DNA of 12,043 nucleotides from an uncultured Prevotellaceae bacterium (GCA_937892085.1 CALAVD010000392.1:1-12043), one strand, 5' to 3'. Numbered from the stretch's first letter, positions 1 to 7,213 are shown. Translations and numbers: made by a program. Notes: generated by a model from the letters alone, not told the origin.

Positions 1-1
1 T

Positions 2-506
2 CCTGAGCGCCGAGCAGACGAAGTACTACTTCCTCTCCGGCTTCACGGCCAAGCTCGCAGGCACTGAGCGCGGCATCACCGAGCCTACTCCCACCTTCAG
101 CGCATGCTTCGGCCAGGCATTCCTTGAGCTGCACCCAACCAAATATGCCGAGGAGCTCGTTAAGCGCATGCAGGTGAGCGGCGCCAAGGCTTACCTTGTG
201 AACACTGGCTGGAACGGTAGCGGTAAGCGCATCTCGATTCGCGACACCCGCGGCATCATCGACGCTATCCTCAACCACAGCATCGACAACGCCCCCACTA
301 AGGAGATTCCTTACTTCAACTTTACCGTTCCCACCCAGCTCGAGGGCGTAGATCCAGGCATCCTTGACCCACGCGACACCTACGCCGACCCAGCAATTTG
401 GGAAGAGAAGGCTAAAGACCTCGCTAGCCGCTTCATCAAGAACTTTGCTAAATATGAGAGCAACGAGGCAGGCAAAGCACTCGTTGCTGCTGGACCACAA
501 CTCTAA
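2..506 (+). CDS. pckA: Phosphoenolpyruvate carboxykinase (ATP), C-terminal part
   Basis: The reading frame is open from the window's left edge (first full codon at 3) to a TAA at 504-506, giving about 167 residues of a protein that is normally about 540 long, so the 5' two thirds lie outside. The product interconverts oxaloacetate + ATP with PEP + CO2 + ADP in the cytosol, in gluconeogenesis or, in many gut Bacteroidota, as a CO2-fixing step towards succinate. The visible part has the family's conserved stretches: YYFLSGFTAKLAGTE, ITEPTPTFSACFGQAF, AYLVNTGWNG and GKRISIRDTR. The last corresponds to the adenine/ribose-binding segment of ATP-type enzymes, which separates it from GTP-type PEPCK. 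Codon use is clean and GC-rich, and the terminus is of normal length, so the gene looks intact here. It is followed by its own terminator at 659-700. Confidence 0.95.
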   Translation, partial: LSAEQTKYYFLSGFTAKLAGTERGITEPTPTFSACFGQAFLELHPTKYAEELVKRMQVSGAKAYLVNTGWNGSGKRISIRDTRGIIDAILNHSIDNAPTKEIPYFNFTVPTQLEGVDPGILDPRDTYADPAIWEEKAKDLASRFIKNFAKYESNEAGKALVAAGPQL

Positions 507-520
507 AGCACTATGCGCTG

Positions 521-548
521 ATTAAAGATTAGAGATTAGTGATTAATG
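521..548. repeat. Heptamer tandem array ATTARNG-like (4 units)
   Basis: Four consecutive 7-bp units are visible: ATTAAAG, ATTAGAG, ATTAGTG and ATTAATG. They start 15 bp after the pckA stop codon and end directly at the left arm of the hairpin at 549-577. This is one of three heptamer arrays in the window (also 8614-8641 and 8650-8670). Confidence 0.7.
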
Positions 549-577
549 GGTTTCGCAAACGTAAAACTTGCGAAACC
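549..577. other. Perfect 10-bp stem-loop without T-tract
   Basis: GGTTTCGCAA (549-558) and TTGCGAAACC (568-577) are exact reverse complements around a 9-nt loop. No T-run follows on either strand, so it is not a classical intrinsic terminator. It could be an mRNA 3'-end processing or stability structure for pckA, or part of a repeat. The function is unknown. Confidence 0.6.
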
Positions 578-658
578 ACATAACAGCAAAGCTACATAAA
601 TAATGAAGCTAAAAAACAATTAGTACAAGTAGTAATTTTGTTTCATAATTTTAAATGT

Positions 659-700
659 CAATCGCCGCACATCCGTGAGGAATATGCGGCGATTGTTTTT
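659..700 (+). terminator. Intrinsic terminator downstream of pckA
   Basis: CAATCGCCGCA (659-669) pairs perfectly with TGCGGCGATTG (685-695) across a 15-nt loop and is followed immediately by TTTTT (696-700). The T-tract is on the plus strand, so it ends transcription coming from pckA (or from a short transcript starting near 646). It lies 153 bp after the pckA stop. Confidence 0.85.
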
Positions 701-793
701 ATCCTACCTGTTTCAGTCATTAGCCTGATGTAACTTTAAGTGTCTTTTTCAAAAAGTATTTCCACATCTTTAATGATTATCAAAAATTTACTG

Positions 794-801
794 TATCTTT
801 G
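794..801 (+). promoter_or_regulatory. Bacteroidota -7 promoter box (TATCTTTG) for the AAA+ gene
   Basis: TATCTTTG matches the Bacteroidota sigma-ABfr -7 consensus TAnnTTTG. No convincing TTG lies 19-20 bp upstream. Transcription would begin near 807, downstream of the in-frame ATG at 740. This is the main reason to place translation start at 848 rather than 740. Confidence 0.55.
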
Positions 802-847
802 CATAGATATATCCATCAATGGTCTCATTCTAATTTTAGATAACAAG

Positions 848-2809
848 ATGAATGGTTGTGTTATTACAATATTATTCATAGCTTTCCTTGCCATAACAGA
901 CTTTTTCGTTACAAAAGTATTTGGCGGGAGCGAGAGAGATAGATTAATTGTTCAATCAGTGCTCGCATTTCTTGCTATTATCGTTGCAATAATTGGAAAT
1001 ATAAAGCTCAACAAGAAAAAGGAAGAGAATACTAACAACAAAGCAACCTCAGAGTCTCATCCAACTCAAAACACTATAAACCAACCACAAAACAATGTTG
1101 AGGTGAACAACACGGTTAACGACGATAATGAAAATTGGGACAACGATTACGACGATGATGACGACTATGACGACTATGACGACTATGACGACTATGACGA
1201 TGATGACGACTATGAGGATTTTGATCCACTGCTTGATGATTTAGACCCCGATATTGAAGACCAATACTACAACCCGAATAAGCGCCACAAGAGCAAACGA
1301 ATGCGCCAGCATCGCAATCAGGAACGTGAAGAAAGTGGCTATGAAGTGGAGATAGGTCGCAAAACCTATAGCCACACTATATCACTCGTTAAGGAGGGAA
1401 AGAAGCTGTGCAAGACTATGAGCCGCAACAACAAGTTTCGCATTGCTCTTAATGAGGTTGCTGGCGGCAGTGGCAATGACGATGACGTAGCGTTCAATGT
1501 GGCATTGCAATGCTTCATGGTGCAGGATATATGCCGCTGCTTTGAACAATTAGGCTATGACGCCAGCATTGATTACGACGACAAGCAGGGACAACTTCTC
1601 TATGTGATGATGAGCGCAATGCTTGAGGGGGAGGAGAAGATAAACTACTCAGCTTACAAGCAAGAAATGCTCTTTGACGACGAGCTGACAGCCGAGATGC
1701 GCGAGATTCGCGAAGACACTCTCGACGCGTTCACCACTACTGGTGTGAGCATTAGCAGCTCACAAATCGACGATTATTCGCTTGCTATGATTCTCTCGGC
1801 TTCGGGATATGAAAAGCAGTATCTACATCAAGTAAGAGCATGGCTATGCAAGGTTGCCGAGCTAATTGCTCACAGCGAGAGCCCCATGAGCGATAATGCT
1901 AAAGCTATTATCAAGAACATGAGGCAGCAAGTTGCCGACAGTGCCACCATTGCCGATAACAGCAACGACGATAACGCTGATAACACCACCACAAGCGAAC
2001 AACCAACTGACTCTTCGCTCGACGAGTTGGTGGGCCTTACTGATGTTAAGAAGCAGGTCACAAATCTCAAGCATCTTGTAGATGTCAACCGCAAGCGTGA
2101 GTCTATAGGCATGACCACTCCCACGATGTCGCTGCACTGCGTGTTTACTGGCAACCCAGGAACTGGCAAAACCACAGTGGCACGTATTATAGCGTCAATA
2201 TATAAAGAACTTGGCGTGCTGAAAAAAGGTCACCTTGTGGAGACCGACCGCTCGGGACTTGTGGCAGAATACGTTGGACAAACAGCCGTAAAAACCAATA
2301 AGATAGTTGACTCGGCTCTTGATGGAGTGTTGTTTATTGACGAGGCCTACACGCTTTCGCAAGGCATGAAAGGCGACTTTGGCAACGAGGCCATAGCCAC
2401 GCTGCTCAAGCGCATGGAAGATGACCGCGACCGCCTGGTAGTGATTCTCGCTGGATATGGCAACGAGATTGAGGAGTTCATAAATTCCAATCCAGGTCTT
2501 CGTTCACGCTTTAACCGCTATATCAATTTCTGTGACTATTCTTGTGATGAGCTCCAGCAGATATTCTTGAAGATGGTGAAGAAATATGACTTCACTATTG
2601 ATGATGCAGCCATTGAAATCCTGCATCAAAAACTCAACGATGCCGTTGAACACAAGGACAAAGACTTCGGCAATGCTAGGTTTGTCAGGAACATGTTTGA
2701 AAAGACTTTAGAGGCTCAAGCCGTGAGATTGGGCGAGAGCAACAACTCTTCTCGCGATGAGTTGTCGCAACTCACAGCCAGTGATATAATTCATGGTTTC
2801 AATAATTAA
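848..2809 (+). CDS. Membrane-anchored CbxX/CfqX-type AAA+ ATPase
   Basis: I chose the ATG at 848 (653 aa), because a -7 promoter box at 794-801 lies inside the longer frame that opens at 740. Domains in order: two hydrophobic segments (about residues 4-21 and 33-52), suggesting an N-terminal hairpin in the inner membrane; a Lys-rich stop; an Asn/Gln-rich linker; a very acidic Asp/Tyr tract (about 92-140); a basic stretch (146-161); a helical middle region (about 165-365) that I do not recognise securely; an Asp/Asn/Thr linker; and a CbxX/CfqX AAA+ module. The AAA+ module shows Walker A GNPGTGKTT (435-443), Walker B VLFIDEAY (494-501), a sensor-1-like strand VVILAGYGNE (531-540) and an arginine-finger region NPGLRSRFNR (549-558). 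The family remodels protein partners (for example CbbX on RuBisCO); the partner here is unknown. The middle segment ending LCKVAELIAHSESPMSD faintly recalls TerB-like helical domains; that is inference. The gene stands alone between pckA and two insertion sequences. Confidence 0.85.
   Translation: MNGCVITILFIAFLAITDFFVTKVFGGSERDRLIVQSVLAFLAIIVAIIGNIKLNKKKEENTNNKATSESHPTQNTINQPQNNVEVNNTVNDDNENWDNDYDDDDDYDDYDDYDDYDDDDDYEDFDPLLDDLDPDIEDQYYNPNKRHKSKRMRQHRNQEREESGYEVEIGRKTYSHTISLVKEGKKLCKTMSRNNKFRIALNEVAGGSGNDDDVAFNVALQCFMVQDICRCFEQLGYDASIDYDDKQGQLLYVMMSAMLEGEEKINYSAYKQEMLFDDELTAEMREIREDTLDAFTTTGVSISSSQIDDYSLAMILSASGYEKQYLHQVRAWLCKVAELIAHSESPMSDNAKAIIKNMRQQVADSATIADNSNDDNADNTTTSEQPTDSSLDELVGLTDVKKQVTNLKHLVDVNRKRESIGMTTPTMSLHCVFTGNPGTGKTTVARIIASIYKELGVLKKGHLVETDRSGLVAEYVGQTAVKTNKIVDSALDGVLFIDEAYTLSQGMKGDFGNEAIATLLKRMEDDRDRLVVILAGYGNEIEEFINSNPGLRSRFNRYINFCDYSCDELQQIFLKMVKKYDFTIDDAAIEILHQKLNDAVEHKDKDFGNARFVRNMFEKTLEAQAVRLGESNNSSRDELSQLTASDIIHGFNN
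1151..1213 (+). repeat. In-frame 9-bp repeat tract encoding Asp/Asp/Tyr
   Basis: Seven 9-bp units run in frame: GACGATGAT, four copies of GACGACTAT (1160-1195), GACGATGAT, and GACGACTAT (1205-1213). They encode the DDD and DDY triplets of the acidic linker between the membrane segments and the rest of the AAA+ protein. Copy-number change would lengthen or shorten the linker by three residues without a frameshift. Confidence 0.9.
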
Positions 2810-2916
2810 TAACAACTTTTTTGAGCAACACATAAGTTGATTATTAATAGACTTGATTGAGGGTGATAACTAAAGGTGGGTTCTATAAATTAATAAAAAA
2901 ACCGCAGATTTGTACA

Positions 2917-4362
2917 CTATATGCCCAGCGCGTCGCAAAGTTCCTCGATGTATTTGAGCCGCTTTGATGTATGCCATTTGCCCCCCTCCACAGTCCTCAC
3001 CATCTTGTATTTCGACAGGTAGGTGAGGATTTGCTTTTGCGAGTAGAGTTCTGTAAGCGGCTTTTTCTTTTGGTTGCCAATCTTGGTCTGGCTCAGCAAT
3101 CGCCGAACGCGCGTGGAGACGATGACGCTGATGAAGTTGATGAGCTCGGTGGCATAGAGACGGTAGTCTGTCTGCACATTAACCGTGTCACGGTCGATGA
3201 TGTTCTTGTACATGTCGAACATGACCTCAATGTCCCACCGCCCGAGGTAGGCCTGATATACCAGCAACGGGTCAAGATTGTCCTTGCATTGAAAGACGAT
3301 GAGTCCGAAACGTCTCTTCTTTTCGAGGTATTTTGCCGAGTCCATGCCGCCTTTCTTCTTCGCTGCCCGCTCGATATATCCCGTCTCCTGCTCGAAAGCT
3401 GTTCGCGTGTCACGGTAGGCGTAGAGCCACTTACCGCTCTTCATGCGCACCTTTTTGTATAGCACTGTGCTCTTGTCGTAACCCTTGAGTTTCTCGGCAG
3501 GGTCGTCAAGCTCATAGTTGGCGATAAGTTTTGAGTTGCTTTTGAGCGGGATGATGCATGACAAGCCCTCACGCTTTTCCGCTTTCTCGAAGTAAGCGTC
3601 GTTGTGGAAACCTTTGTCGAAAATCATCAGCGCCCGCTTGATGGCGTACTCCTCGATAAAGTCCTCGATGGCGGTGCTGTCGAGCATGTTGCCTTGATAC
3701 GGCTTGACCGCTATCGGCTCCTTCGACACGGGGTCGAAAGCGTACATCAGGCTCACGTCGCGGCTGCCTTTTTTCATCGCCTTGCGGGAGAACTCCGAGA
3801 ACGAGCTCGTCTCCGAGTTGTAGTCCTTCAACATCCCGTCAACCACCATCTTGCCGCCGGCGAAGGCCGCGATGCGGTTGCGCATGAACTCCACAATCAG
3901 CGAGTAGGCGGCTCCTATTCCGCTCAGGAACGAGCTCACCGCATTCTCCGACAGAGCCACGCCGGGGTACATCTCGCTCAGGAACGATGTCTGATAACGC
4001 ATCTCCAAATCGCGGTTGCGCATGTCGCCGTAGGACGAGCGCAGCAAGGCGATGACCAGCAGACGCTTGGCGTCCGCAATGTCCCACACGTTGGCGAGCT
4101 CCTGCAGCAAGTCACCGGTGCACTTGTCATTAAGCACCACCTCGCCGTAATCTTTGATCTCTATCTCCTTCGAACGCGGAGCAGCACGCTTCTCGACGTA
4201 CTTCCCGTTTACAATCTCACCAATCGTCCCAAGCTCAACAGGAACGTTGCGACCTCCGACACGCTTGCACGTGCGCTTGATGACTAAGTATCTGTCACCC
4301 GACTTCTTCACTCTCGTGTTCTTGGGCCTTTCGACCGCCAAAATCTCTGCTGGAACCGGCAT
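2917..4362 (-). CDS. IS4-superfamily (IS1634-like) DDE transposase
   Basis: This is a 481-aa transposase that cuts and joins the ends of its insertion sequence. The start at 4362 is preferred over an upstream ATG at 4422, because AGAAGGAG lies just before it and the promoter's expected transcription start lies between the two. DDE residues fit the transposase-11 fold: D175 in VVDGM, D249 in IFDKG, and E379 within Y372-x2-R375-x3-E379-x6-K386, the YREK signature of the IS4 superfamily. The N-terminal 60 residues (YLVIKRTCKRVGGRNVPVEL then LGTIGEIVNGKYV) resemble the N-terminus of IS1634-type proteins. The frame is intact, so the element may be active. Assignment to IS1634 rather than another IS4 branch is from memory of motifs, not a search. 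Confidence 0.88.
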   Translation of the reverse strand: MPVPAEILAVERPKNTRVKKSGDRYLVIKRTCKRVGGRNVPVELGTIGEIVNGKYVEKRAAPRSKEIEIKDYGEVVLNDKCTGDLLQELANVWDIADAKRLLVIALLRSSYGDMRNRDLEMRYQTSFLSEMYPGVALSENAVSSFLSGIGAAYSLIVEFMRNRIAAFAGGKMVVDGMLKDYNSETSSFSEFSRKAMKKGSRDVSLMYAFDPVSKEPIAVKPYQGNMLDSTAIEDFIEEYAIKRALMIFDKGFHNDAYFEKAEKREGLSCIIPLKSNSKLIANYELDDPAEKLKGYDKSTVLYKKVRMKSGKWLYAYRDTRTAFEQETGYIERAAKKKGGMDSAKYLEKKRRFGLIVFQCKDNLDPLLVYQAYLGRWDIEVMFDMYKNIIDRDTVNVQTDYRLYATELINFISVIVSTRVRRLLSQTKIGNQKKKPLTELYSQKQILTYLSKYKMVRTVEGGKWHTSKRLKYIEELCDALGI

Positions 4363-4392
4363 GTTGTTCTCCTTCTTTTGATAAATTGATAT

Positions 4393-4410
4393 ATAGCGTA
4401 TATACGCTAT
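4393..4410. promoter_or_regulatory. 18-bp perfect palindrome at the transposase transcription start
   Basis: ATAGCGTAT followed by ATACGCTAT is a perfect palindrome beginning 1 bp downstream of the minus-strand -7 box, so it covers the expected transcription start and early leader. It could be an operator for self-control or an RNA hairpin in the leader. The role is inferred from position only. Confidence 0.55.
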
Positions 4411-4411
4411 G

Positions 4412-4441
4412 CAAAGGTACAAATAAAAATTGAATTAGCAA
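4412..4441 (-). promoter_or_regulatory. Bacteroidota promoter of the IS4-type transposase
   Basis: On the minus strand TTG (4441-4439), 19 bp, then TACCTTTG (4419-4412) matches the Bacteroidota -33/-7 promoter pattern (TTG-N19-TAnnTTTG). It lies about 50 bp upstream of the ATG at 4362, which is preceded by an unusually strong Shine-Dalgarno-like AGAAGGAG. Confidence 0.7.
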
Positions 4442-4515
4442 CAAAAAGAAGCAAAAATTTTCAAGAAAATTTAAATTTCCTCCGTTTTCGATGCCAAAAG
4501 CCCTTGCAACGCAGC

Positions 4516-4551
4516 AAATGCGGCCGACATCCGAAGATATCGACCGCATTT
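4516..4551 (-). other. 16-bp hairpin with UUCG loop upstream of the transposase
   Basis: AAATGCGGCCGACATC (4516-4531) and GATATCGACCGCATTT (4536-4551) flank a 4-nt loop. Read as minus-strand RNA all 16 pairs form, with two as G-U wobbles, around a C(UUCG)G tetraloop. Read as plus-strand RNA the same two positions are C-A mismatches. Only a short UUU ends the stem on the minus strand and TTTT follows on the plus strand, so terminator activity is uncertain. It may block outside transcription entering the transposase gene. Confidence 0.6.
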
Positions 4552-4635
4552 TCAGCCACTTCCAACTAAAATTATATAGTGGTCAAAATTGAGGATTCTT
4601 TAATAAATAAAAACAGTTAATAAAAGTGCTATTTT

Positions 4636-6192
4636 ATGCCAAATAAACGGATTCAAATGAACAGAGTGAAAGAAGTGCTGCGTTGTTACGCGGCAGGTTA
4701 TGGAACCAAAAGCATCAGCAACATGCTGGGAATAGCCCGCAACACGGTAAAGAAATACCTCCGTAAGGCGGAGCAACTGCCCCAGACAATCGGCGAACTG
4801 GTTGCCTTGGACGACTCCAGGCTAAATGAACTAATAACAGGAGAGCCCCGCAAAGAGAAAGTATCAGAACGCAGACTGGAACTGGAGTCGTTGTTGCCGG
4901 AGTATAGTCGCCGGCTGAAGAAAAAGCGTGTGACAAAAAAGAAACTGTTTGAGGAATACCAGCGAGACCATCCCGACGGCTATGGGCGCACCCGTTTCAA
5001 CAATCTGCTCGCCACATACATGGCCGTAAGTCGCCCCGTAGCGCACCTCGAGCATAAGGCAGGCGACAAGATGTATGTGGACTTCGCCGGCGACAAACTG
5101 TCAATAGTTGACACCGAGACAGGGGAATTGTCGCCTGTGGATGTGTTCGTGTCCATCCTACCGTGCAGCCAGCTGACATATGTCGAGGCGGTCGCCTCAC
5201 AGAAGAAAGAGGACTTCATCAGGTGCTGCCAGAACGCGCTGCTGTTCTATGGCGGCGCTCCCGCGGTGATTGTCCCCGACAACCTGAAGGCGGCCGTCAA
5301 GCGTCCCAGCCGTTACGAGGCTGAACTTAACGAGGATTTTGCGGCGTTTGCCGAGCATTACGGCTGCGTCGTGATACCTGCCCGTGTGCGCAAGCCGCGC
5401 GACAAGGCGCTTGTAGAGAGCGCTGTAAGGCTGGTGTATAAGAACATATACCCATCAGTGGAGGACATGCACCCAACATCGCTGGCGGCTCTGAACGCTG
5501 CTATACGCACGGCGCTTGAGTCCCACAACAACGCGCCAATGAACGGCGGGCACAGACAGAGCCGCAGAGCGCAGTACGAGGAGATCGAGAGGGAGTTCAT
5601 GCGCCCTCTGCCCGCCACATTGTTCGAGCTGCGCCAACGCAAGCAGTGCACTGTGCAGAAGAACGGCTACATCTACCTTGAGCGCCATTACTACAGCGTG
5701 CCATACATCCATATAGGCAAGAAAGTGAACGTGATGTATGACAGCAACACAGTGGACATCTATTCAGGATACGAGAAAGTGGCCTCCCACACACGCAGTT
5801 ACCGTGAATATGGCTACACGACAGTCCCTGAGCATCTGGCATCGAACTGCCGCATAGCCACAGAATGGTCAACAGAGGCATTCATCAGGCAGGCACGCGA
5901 GATCGACGAGTCGGTGGCCGACTACATCTGCAGCGTCATCGAGAAGAAACAGCACCCGGAGCAGGCCTATAAGTCCTGTTCAGGCATACTCTCGTTCGCC
6001 AAGCGCGTCGGTCGCCAACGGCTGATAAACGCCTGCCGGCTCGCCGCAAGCTTCGGGATGTTCAACTATATGGCCATAAACGACATCATACGCAACGGCC
6101 AGGACACCCTTCCGCCTGAAGACACAGACGATGCCCAGAACACAAGACTGCCGGAACACGGCAACATAAGAGGCAAGCACTACTTCAAATAA
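4636..6192 (+). CDS. istA: IS21-family transposase IstA
   Basis: A 518-aa protein, the usual length for IstA, that carries out strand transfer of the IS21-type element together with IstB. An N-terminal helix-turn-helix (about residues 10-45, KSISNMLGIARNTVKKYL) binds the element ends. The rve-type catalytic core shows D149 (MYVDFAG), D215 (IVPDNLK) and E261 (KALVESAV), the DDE triad. The C-terminal beta-rich part includes NGYIYLERHYYSVPY (about residues 343-357). The frame is intact. The start at 4636 matches the usual IstA N-terminus and lies about 56 bp from the proposed left end. No Shine-Dalgarno site or TAnnTTTG box is apparent in that short leader. istB follows after 32 bp in the same direction, so the two are probably one transcript. 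Confidence 0.93.
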   Translation: MPNKRIQMNRVKEVLRCYAAGYGTKSISNMLGIARNTVKKYLRKAEQLPQTIGELVALDDSRLNELITGEPRKEKVSERRLELESLLPEYSRRLKKKRVTKKKLFEEYQRDHPDGYGRTRFNNLLATYMAVSRPVAHLEHKAGDKMYVDFAGDKLSIVDTETGELSPVDVFVSILPCSQLTYVEAVASQKKEDFIRCCQNALLFYGGAPAVIVPDNLKAAVKRPSRYEAELNEDFAAFAEHYGCVVIPARVRKPRDKALVESAVRLVYKNIYPSVEDMHPTSLAALNAAIRTALESHNNAPMNGGHRQSRRAQYEEIEREFMRPLPATLFELRQRKQCTVQKNGYIYLERHYYSVPYIHIGKKVNVMYDSNTVDIYSGYEKVASHTRSYREYGYTTVPEHLASNCRIATEWSTEAFIRQAREIDESVADYICSVIEKKQHPEQAYKSCSGILSFAKRVGRQRLINACRLAASFGMFNYMAINDIIRNGQDTLPPEDTDDAQNTRLPEHGNIRGKHYFK

Positions 6193-6224
6193 CAAGAATC
6201 TATGAACACTAAAAACAAAACAAC

Positions 6225-6962
6225 ATGGAATTAAACCAACAGACACTCGAGAGGATGCGCTCAATGCGCCTCAACGGCATGTACAGCGCTTTCAAATCCA
6301 GCATCAGCAGCCTGCGCTCGGAGACGATGACCAACGACCAGTTCATCGCATGGCTGGTGTCAAACGAATGGGACGAGCGGTGCAACAGGACTATCAAAAG
6401 GCTCACAAAGCAGGCCGCGTTCCGCTACAACGCCACCATAGAGGAGATTGACTACCGCAGCGAGCGCGGCATCGACCGCAACCAGATAGAGAGACTCGCG
6501 GAACTCACTTTCGTCAAGGAGCACAAAGACCTGTTCGTGACAGGAAGCACAGGAACGGGCAAGAGCTACATCGCCACGGCATTGGGCTACAGGGCCTGCC
6601 AGAACGGGATGAGAGTACTATACGCCAACACTTCAAAACTGCTCTCGCAGCTCAAGATGGCAAAAGCCAAGGGCACCATCATATCGGACCTGAAAAGAAT
6701 AGAGAAAGCGCAGCTGCTCATTCTTGACGACTTCGGGCTTCAGCCGATGGACGCCCCAGGGAGGGCTTTCCTCATGGACATAATCGAGGACAGGCACGAC
6801 AGACACTCGACGCTGATCTGCTCGCAGATACCCGTGGAGAACTGGTATGATGTAATCGGAGAGACCACCATCGCCGACGCAATACTCGACAGGATTGTTC
6901 ACGCAGCCATAAGAATCGAGCTCAAAGGAGAGTCCATGAGAAAGTTGCGCAGAATAAAATAA
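6225..6962 (+). CDS. istB: IS21-family helper ATPase IstB
   Basis: A 245-aa DnaC/DnaA-like AAA+ ATPase that assembles on DNA and directs the IstA transposase to its target; it is typical in length and position for IS21 elements. Walker A GSTGTGKS is at residues 107-114 and Walker B LLILDDFG at 164-171. The N-terminal helical part (1-95) is the usual IstB DNA/IstA-interaction region, and the C-terminus ends with DAILDRIVHAA then RIELKGESMRKLR, the conserved sensor-2/arginine region. It starts 32 bp after istA. The frame is intact, so the element appears potentially functional. The 140 bp after its stop form the right terminus of the element and contain no credible gene. Confidence 0.94.
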   Translation: MELNQQTLERMRSMRLNGMYSAFKSSISSLRSETMTNDQFIAWLVSNEWDERCNRTIKRLTKQAAFRYNATIEEIDYRSERGIDRNQIERLAELTFVKEHKDLFVTGSTGTGKSYIATALGYRACQNGMRVLYANTSKLLSQLKMAKAKGTIISDLKRIEKAQLLILDDFGLQPMDAPGRAFLMDIIEDRHDRHSTLICSQIPVENWYDVIGETTIADAILDRIVHAAIRIELKGESMRKLRRIK

Positions 6963-7069
6963 AGTGTTAAATTTGTATAATCAACAATATTTAATAACCA
7001 GCATAAAATGGCACGTCAAATGTCATCTGTGTCACACAGAAAAACGACAAAACACACTGACCTCACATA

Positions 7070-7104
7070 GGGGGTCAATTTGGACTGAACGCTGGGGGTC
7101 AATT
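7070..7104 (+). repeat. Two direct GGGGGTCAATT repeats at the IS21 right end
   Basis: The 11-mer GGGGGTCAATT occurs at 7070-7080 and 7094-7104. These are likely transposase-binding terminal repeats of the IS21 element. The left end shows only one related site (GTCAAAATTGA at 4582-4592). Confidence 0.7.
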
Positions 7105-7121
7105 ACTAAGGGATTTTGCAA

Positions 7122-7151
7122 ACAACACCAAAAAAATGATTTTGGTGTTGT
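7122..7151 (-). terminator. Hairpin downstream of mnmE, likely terminator
   Basis: ACAACACCAAAA (7122-7133) and TTTTGGTGTTGT (7140-7151) are exact reverse complements with a 6-nt loop. It lies about 85 bp beyond the mnmE stop on the minus strand, in DNA between two convergent transcription units. On the minus strand the stem is followed by TTG, with no long T-run, so termination strength is uncertain. It may have served both mnmE and the opposing AAA+ gene before the insertions. Confidence 0.5.
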
Positions 7152-7213
7152 AGCTGTTATTTCGCCGTTTATATGTCGCTACTATGCTATTTATATGTTA
7201 TAGGTGTGCGCTC

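Larger units (their letters stand above)
2883..4579 (-). mobile_element. IS4-superfamily (IS1634-like) insertion sequence, approximate limits
   Basis: The element is defined by its complete transposase at 2917-4362. The outer limits are tentative. CTATAAATTAATAA (2883-2896) resembles the reverse complement of 4566-4579 (CTATATAATTTTAG), a weak inverted similarity starting with CTATA. No target-site duplication is obvious, and the right end is immediately followed by the start of an IS21-type element. The right-hand non-coding part (4363-4579) carries the transposase promoter, a palindrome and a hairpin, described separately. Confidence 0.5.
4580..7104 (+). mobile_element. IS21-family insertion sequence, approximate limits
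   Basis: The element is defined by adjacent istA and istB genes. Candidate ends: the left begins at TG (4580) with GTCAAAATTGA at 4582-4592; near the right end TCAATTTGGAC (7075-7085) is its inverted counterpart (10 of 11 positions). The right end also carries two direct copies of GGGGGTCAATT (7070-7080 and 7094-7104) spaced 24 bp start to start, as expected for the multiple terminal transposase-binding repeats of IS21 elements. No clear 4-8 bp target duplication was found, so the exact termini are uncertain by some tens of bases on the right. Confidence 0.65.

Noticed and set aside
740..847. Longer N-terminus of the AAA+ protein (36 extra residues from ATG 740)
   Set aside because: A -7 promoter box lies inside it at 794-801, and the membrane segments begin right after the ATG at 848, so 848 is the better start.
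2971..3462. 163-codon plus-strand open frame
   Set aside because: It is antisense to the transposase 3' half and shows only the composition expected from the opposite strand.
3604..4287. 227-codon plus-strand open frame
   Set aside because: It is entirely antisense to the IS4-type transposase, with no recognisable domain or start signal; it is a GC-rich shadow frame.
7027..7039. Small palindrome CTGTGT-C-ACACAG in the IS21 3' region
   Set aside because: It is short and has no positional link to a promoter or terminal repeat; likely chance.
6964..7203. 79-codon plus-strand open frame after istB
   Set aside because: It runs through the IS21 terminal repeats and the mnmE terminator hairpin, and its composition is not protein-like.
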